Shown here: positions 5,261 through 6,401 of the stretch, one piece after another
Numbering within the stretch: the stretch's first letter is position 1
How the letters are laid out: each line of letters begins with the position of its first letter
Assembly (NCBI GenBank): GCA_946623915.1
Contig: CAMORQ010000121.1
Coordinates: 1 to 6,401, forward strand
Origin: an uncultured Coriobacteriaceae bacterium
GTDB taxonomy: Bacteria; Actinomycetota; Coriobacteriia; Coriobacteriales; Eggerthellaceae
DNA length: 6,401 nucleotides
Reading direction: 5' to 3'
Notes under the pieces: model-generated
The model's database searches: none
Told to the model about the DNA's origin: nothing
What the model saw: the letters and a program-made list of their open reading frames with translations, nothing else
Program-made: the position numbers and the translations under genes

Positions 5261-6184
5261 ATGCGCAGGGTCTATGGTTTACCTCGCCTACCGTTCGCAA
5301 TCGTTGTGTTCGCTGTTTTGGCGCTTGGCTTGGTTGCTGCTGCGCCAGCGCATGCGGCTAACGAAGGGTATTGGACCGACTGGCACGGATGGAGCGATTG
5401 GTCGGCTACGCCTGTGCAGGGCAGTGATGCGCGTCAAGTCGAGACGCGCCAGGTGCCGACGAGCTACGACATGGAAGTTTACGTTTGCGGGGATTCTCAT
5501 GGTGTAAGAAGCTACCTGGCGCATATGCAAGGTGGTTACAGCCAACGTGCGCATTACAAGGAGACGTGGCCTGCGGACCGTGTTAACAGTGTTGCTACGG
5601 TGCCTCAAGGCGCGTATCACAACGGTCCGTCAAGTGTCGCGGGTAGGGTTGTTGGGCCCGGGACAGGTTATCTGGACCAGAACCAGGTGCCGTTTTTCAT
5701 CGTTGGGACCAACTACGAAACTCAGTATCGCTATCGCGAACGCACCTGGATTGCCATCCACACCATTACATGGGTGTCAGATGGGGTAACCCTTAAGACC
5801 GATGAGGTGAACAATGGCCTCGTTCCTATGTACTCGGGCGCTGTTCCCATCAAGAAGGCGACGCCGCAGTATTCCTATAAATTCAAGGGTTGGTCGCCTG
5901 CGGTGGCTGCAGCTTACGATGATGCCGTATATACTGCCACCTTCACGTCCTCTTTGCGTTCGTATACGGTCATCTTCACGAACGGGATCGGTAAAACGCT
6001 CACAACCCAAAAGGTTGTCTACGGCAAGGCGGCAACCGCCCCTGCCGCCCCCAAACGGAGTGGTTATACGTTTTCCGGATGGGACAAATCGTTTTCTCGT
6101 ATCACGGGAAATCTGACCGTCTCGGCGAGATGGAAACTGAGGGATGGAAAGACATTGCTCGCCGGATGGACTGTCTCTGGCTAG
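5261..6184 (+). CDS. Secreted protein with two InlB B-repeat (Listeria-Bacteroides) domains
   Basis: This is a predicted secreted protein of 307 residues with unknown function. A signal peptide fills residues 1-32 (MRR, a hydrophobic core, cleavage after AHA). Next is a Trp-rich WTDW/WSDWS stretch (38-48) with VETR (60-63) and a later YRYRER (156-161), a pattern I associate with Gram-positive surface proteins. Two B-repeat-like units follow (about 167-228 and 234-291) with FKGWSP and the typical SGYTFSGWDKSF. Such repeats occur in internalin-like adhesins. No LPXTG motif, C-terminal membrane segment or other anchor is visible, and the chain ends abruptly at TAG. The ATG at 5261 is chosen over TTG 5153, ATG 5198 and ATG 5255 because GGGAGG (5249-5254) lies 6 nt upstream and the signal peptide then begins normally. 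Codon use differs from the ribosomal genes. Confidence 0.85.
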   Translation: MRRVYGLPRLPFAIVVFAVLALGLVAAAPAHAANEGYWTDWHGWSDWSATPVQGSDARQVETRQVPTSYDMEVYVCGDSHGVRSYLAHMQGGYSQRAHYKETWPADRVNSVATVPQGAYHNGPSSVAGRVVGPGTGYLDQNQVPFFIVGTNYETQYRYRERTWIAIHTITWVSDGVTLKTDEVNNGLVPMYSGAVPIKKATPQYSYKFKGWSPAVAAAYDDAVYTATFTSSLRSYTVIFTNGIGKTLTTQKVVYGKAATAPAAPKRSGYTFSGWDKSFSRITGNLTVSARWKLRDGKTLLAGWTVSG

Positions 6185-6244
6185 TCGATGGGGAGAGCGC
6201 GTATTCCATGGGCATCGTTGCAGGTGACGGTTGCTGCGACAATA

Positions 6245-6259
6245 GGCTTGGAACAAGCC
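6245..6259. repeat. Short inverted repeat between the two secreted-protein genes
   Basis: GGCTTG-GAA-CAAGCC is a perfect 6-bp dyad with a 3-nt loop, 61 bp after the TAG of the InlB-repeat gene. No T run follows, so it is not a standard terminator. It may be a weak hairpin or an operator, or chance. Confidence 0.35.
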
Positions 6260-6318
6260 GGAGTCGCGTATGGCGCTCAGCGCTTCGGCAAATTGTACTT
6301 TTGTATCTCAGCGGGTAA

Positions 6319-6340
6319 TGACATAATGAGTGACAATGAG
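6319..6340 (+). promoter_or_regulatory. Extended -10 promoter and imperfect tandem repeat before the last gene
   Basis: TGACATAAT (6319-6327) fits an extended -10 element, TGn followed by a five-of-six match to TATAAT. A -35 is poor (TTTTGT about 17 bp upstream), as is usual for extended -10 promoters. The same stretch is an imperfect tandem repeat: TGACATAATGAG (6319-6330) and TGACAATGAG (6331-6340). Transcription would start near 6334, about 30 nt before the final open reading frame. A regulator binding the repeat would cover the promoter. Confidence 0.4.
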
Positions 6341-6362
6341 TTTCCGGTTGAAGGGATGGATG

Positions 6363-6401
6363 ATGAACCGTAGGTTGTGTGCTTTTATTGCTGCATTCGC
6401 G
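6363..6401 (+). CDS. Start of a putative secreted protein, cut by the window edge
   Basis: Only 13 codons are visible, reading MNRRLCAFIAAFA. The two arginines followed by a hydrophobic run look like the beginning of a signal peptide, so the product is probably exported through SecY. AAGGG at 6351-6355 lies 7 nt before this ATG; the ATG at 6360 in the same frame is an alternative with a shorter spacing. A promoter candidate lies just upstream. Its identity cannot be told; by position it may be another surface protein like its neighbour. Confidence 0.5.
   Translation, partial: MNRRLCAFIAAFA

Noticed and set aside
6079..6318. Frameshifted continuation of the InlB-repeat protein in the next frame
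   Set aside because: The alternative frame does not carry on any B-repeat pattern, so there is no sign of a frameshift at this point.
6188..6373. A separate 61-codon gene after the InlB-repeat gene
   Set aside because: No ribosome binding site before its ATG, no recognisable product, and it overlaps the promoter and start of the next gene.

Overview
This window is the second half of a bacterial spc ribosomal-protein operon, followed by a short region of surface-protein genes. The organism is probably a fairly high-GC Gram-positive, most likely an actinobacterium of the Coriobacteriia (Eggerthella-like). The reasons are the spc gene order, the short zinc-binding form of S14, GC-rich third codon positions in the ribosomal genes, and a downstream secreted protein with InlB-type B repeats and a Trp-rich WSDWS motif, a style common in gut Coriobacteriia. 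The lineage is an inference; no marker here names a genus.

Region 1 (1-201) has no recognisable gene and ends in two directly abutting hairpins just before the rplE ribosome binding site. Region 2 (202-3176) holds rplE, rpsN, rpsH, rplF, rplR, rpsE and rpmD (L5, S14, S8, L6, L18, S5, L30). All are on the + strand and complete. Spacing is tight except for a 106-bp gap before rpsH. Region 3 (3177-3301) is a 125-bp spacer with a good internal promoter candidate and two hairpins. Region 4 (3302-5034) is rplO (L15) and secY. secY starts at a TTG inside the last codons of rplO. A strong intrinsic terminator at about 5058-5090 closes the operon; adk, which often follows secY in Gram-positives, is not there.

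Region 5 (5091-6401) is less GC-rich and has a different codon style. It encodes a secreted 307-residue protein with two InlB/Listeria-Bacteroides-type repeats and no visible cell-wall anchor. Next comes a short promoter region and the first codons of another gene whose product begins like a signal peptide and runs off the window edge.

The first nine genes make parts of the 30S and 50S subunits together with the membrane channel (SecY) that exports nascent proteins. The last two genes probably make clients of that channel, and only their position links them to the operon. Nine of ten complete genes stop with TAG. The exception, rplO, ends in TAA within the overlap with secY. I saw no CRISPR array, transposase, tRNA, rRNA or defence-type gene. 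The least explained sequences are the three non-coding spacers with paired RNA structure and the promoter regions of the two secreted-protein genes.
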